Origin: Opitutales bacterium
GTDB lineage: Bacteria > Verrucomicrobiota > Verrucomicrobiia > Opitutales > Oceanipulchritudinaceae
Direction: 5' to 3'
DNA length: 8,933 bases
NCBI GenBank assembly: GCA_007123395.1
Contig: SKLD01000553.1
Location: 1-8,933 of the forward strand
The notes below the pieces were generated by a model that saw only the letters and a program-made list of their open reading frames with translations, ran no database searches and was not told the origin of the DNA. A program made the translations under genes and the position numbers. How positions within the stretch are numbered: the first letter of the stretch is position 1; every line of letters starts with the position of its first letter. Shown here in pieces: positions 8,034 through 8,933 of the stretch.

Positions 8034-8180
8034 CGTTCGCACAGTGGAGCGCGCCCCGCTTTCCGTCCACGAAGTTTTCCCGTGCCAACGGAGGAATGTC
8101 AGAAGAGGCTGCCCCGGTCATGCCGGGTAGTCGCACGCTCTGCCAAAGCCGCCCCGCATACACGCTTCACACTGAGGCCG
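8034..8180 (-). other. Leader between promoter and helicase start, with a GC-rich hairpin
   Basis: If the promoter at 8187-8214 is used, transcription should begin near 8180, leaving a 5' leader of about 147 nt. It contains a 5-bp GC hairpin, CCCGG (8113-8117) and CCGGG (8123-8127), with a TCATG loop. A 13-codon open frame reading MRGGFGRACDYPA begins in the leader and stops within that hairpin. A second frame opened in the leader runs into the helicase gene but has no recognisable domain. I see no match to a riboswitch family. The leader may be regulatory or simply long. Confidence 0.35.
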
Positions 8181-8186
8181 CAAATA

Positions 8187-8214
8187 ATTATATCTGAATC
8201 ATTTATGTTGACAA
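8187..8214 (-). promoter_or_regulatory. Sigma-70-type promoter for the helicase gene
   Basis: On the minus strand, TTGTCA (8209-8214; five of six consensus bases) is followed after a 16-bp spacer by a perfect TATAAT (8187-8192). It lies in a strikingly AT-rich island (8181-8245 contains about 23% G+C) within a GC-rich window, with A/T-rich sequence upstream of the -35 that could act as an UP element. It faces the helicase gene and starts past the stop of the short-chain dehydrogenase. On the opposite strand an exact TTGACA (8208-8213) overlaps the -35, but its best -10 (TTTAAA, 19-bp spacing) is poor and no plus-strand gene follows. Confidence 0.72.
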
Positions 8215-8285
8215 TTTGTTAGACAGCTCAGATTTAAATTTATTGCCGGTAATGCGGCTATTCTCTGGCATGCACGGCCGTGGCG

Positions 8286-8933
8286 TCAGGGAGTGGAGAG
8301 GGAGCGGCCGGTTTGCTCCGGGGTGAGTGAAAGGATGTAGGCCGCCGCTGCCTGCGCCCACTGCCGCGGATTGCGGTAGTTGCCGGCCGTGGTCCCGTAG
8401 CAGAAGCGCAGCATATCGGTGTCGACCATACCGGGGCTGAGCGGGACGATACCGATTCCCTTGGGCAGTTCCTCGGCGACGGACTTTGAAAGCCCCTCGA
8501 TCGCCCACTTGGTCGAGGCGTAGGCCGCGATGCCGCCGATGCCCGAGCGTCCCGCGCCCGAGCTGAGGTTCACGATCATTCCTGTTCCCCTCAGGATCAT
8601 GGCGGGCAGAAAGGCTTTGAGGACGCGGCTTGTTCCGAGCACGTTGATGCGGAAGAGATTGTCGATTTCGTTCTGCGGTGTTTCCCAGAAGGGCGTGGGC
8701 CGGTGGACGACGGCGGCGTTGTTGACGAGAAAATCGGGACTTCCGGCGGTATCGATGACGGTCTCTGACCACTCTCTGACCTGCACCTCTTCCGCGATGT
8801 CAACAGCGGATATGTGATGACGGCAATCAACTTCGGCTCGTAGTTCGTCCACTTTTTCAGGATTTCGTCCGCAGCCGAAGACCGTGTGCCCCATGGCATC
8901 CCACGCAAGAAGCAAGGCGCGGCCGAGGCCTCG
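8286..8933 (-). CDS. Short-chain dehydrogenase/reductase (SDR), N-terminus cut by right edge
   Basis: A classical SDR oxidoreductase; 215 residues are visible and the frame is open to the right edge. The first visible residues RGLGRA are the end of the glycine-rich cofactor loop (TGxxxGxG), so only about 15 N-terminal residues are missing. A TTG that could be read as a start at 8915 is therefore internal. Counting from the edge, the NNAAV motif is at 71-75, the helix-4 Asn at 97 (RINVLG), the catalytic Ser at 124 or 125 (NLSSG), and Tyr138 and Lys142 form YASTK. The complete catalytic tetrad is present. PGMVDTDM (167-174) is the usual loop after strand 6. GCGRN at 20-24 places an arginine after the second strand, which hints at NADPH preference. 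The substrate cannot be assigned. The promoter of the next gene starts within the following 243-bp gap, so it is probably a separate unit from the helicase. Confidence 0.93.
   Translation of the reverse strand, partial: RGLGRALLLAWDAMGHTVFGCGRNPEKVDELRAEVDCRHHISAVDIAEEVQVREWSETVIDTAGSPDFLVNNAAVVHRPTPFWETPQNEIDNLFRINVLGTSRVLKAFLPAMILRGTGMIVNLSSGAGRSGIGGIAAYASTKWAIEGLSKSVAEELPKGIGIVPLSPGMVDTDMLRFCYGTTAGNYRNPRQWAQAAAAYILSLTPEQTGRSLSTP

Noticed and set aside
7942..8163. A 73-codon frame starting in the helicase leader
   Set aside because: Its second half overlaps the helicase start in another frame and becomes Arg/Gly-rich. Nothing supports it as a gene.
8235..8282. Possible terminator after the SDR gene
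   Set aside because: There is a 10-bp palindrome CACGGCCGTG with no loop, and a weak 4-bp GCCG/CGGC stem followed by AATAAATTT. Neither has the stem plus U-tract of an intrinsic terminator.

Overview
This is a GC-rich bacterial chromosomal window in which every supportable gene lies on the minus strand. There are eight protein-coding genes. Six are complete and two run off the edges. I see no rRNA, tRNA, CRISPR array, transposase, phage gene or origin.

Probable host: the DUF502-family membrane protein, the short zinc-less RecO and the Gfo/Idh/MocA plus TIM-barrel sugar gene pair suggest a Verrucomicrobiota-like or related PVC/Hydrogenedentes-like bacterium. This is inference from family resemblance, because no marker gene is present. 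None of the visible start codons has a convincing Shine-Dalgarno sequence.

Layout in the direction of transcription (right to left): a truncated short-chain dehydrogenase (8286 to the right edge); a 243-bp gap holding a strong sigma-70-type promoter in an AT-rich island and a roughly 147-nt leader; a large DEAD/DEAH-box helicase with a C-terminal DUF3516 region (5379-8033); a DUF502 membrane protein with a GTG start (4550-5269); a divergent RecO (3922-4542) only 7 nt further on; a two-domain thiosulfate sulfurtransferase (2911-3816); a xylose-isomerase-like TIM-barrel protein (1733-2770); a Gfo/Idh/MocA oxidoreductase 9 nt downstream of it (545-1723); a roughly 320-bp gene-free stretch with hairpins; and the first 74 codons of an unrecognised, very basic protein leaving the left edge.

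The genes fall into functional pairs. The helicase, DUF502 and RecO genes are closely spaced and may be read from the strong promoter. RecO and the helicase both act on nucleic acids, but that does not show a joint function. The isomerase and oxidoreductase form a classic two-gene sugar or polyol catabolic unit. The rhodanese stands between these groups with gaps of 105 and 140 nt. Most of the window looks like ordinary chromosome. I found no convincing evidence of a new multi-gene system; the items most worth a second look are the promoter and leader, the compact RecO, the sugar gene pair of unknown substrate and the small palindromic elements.
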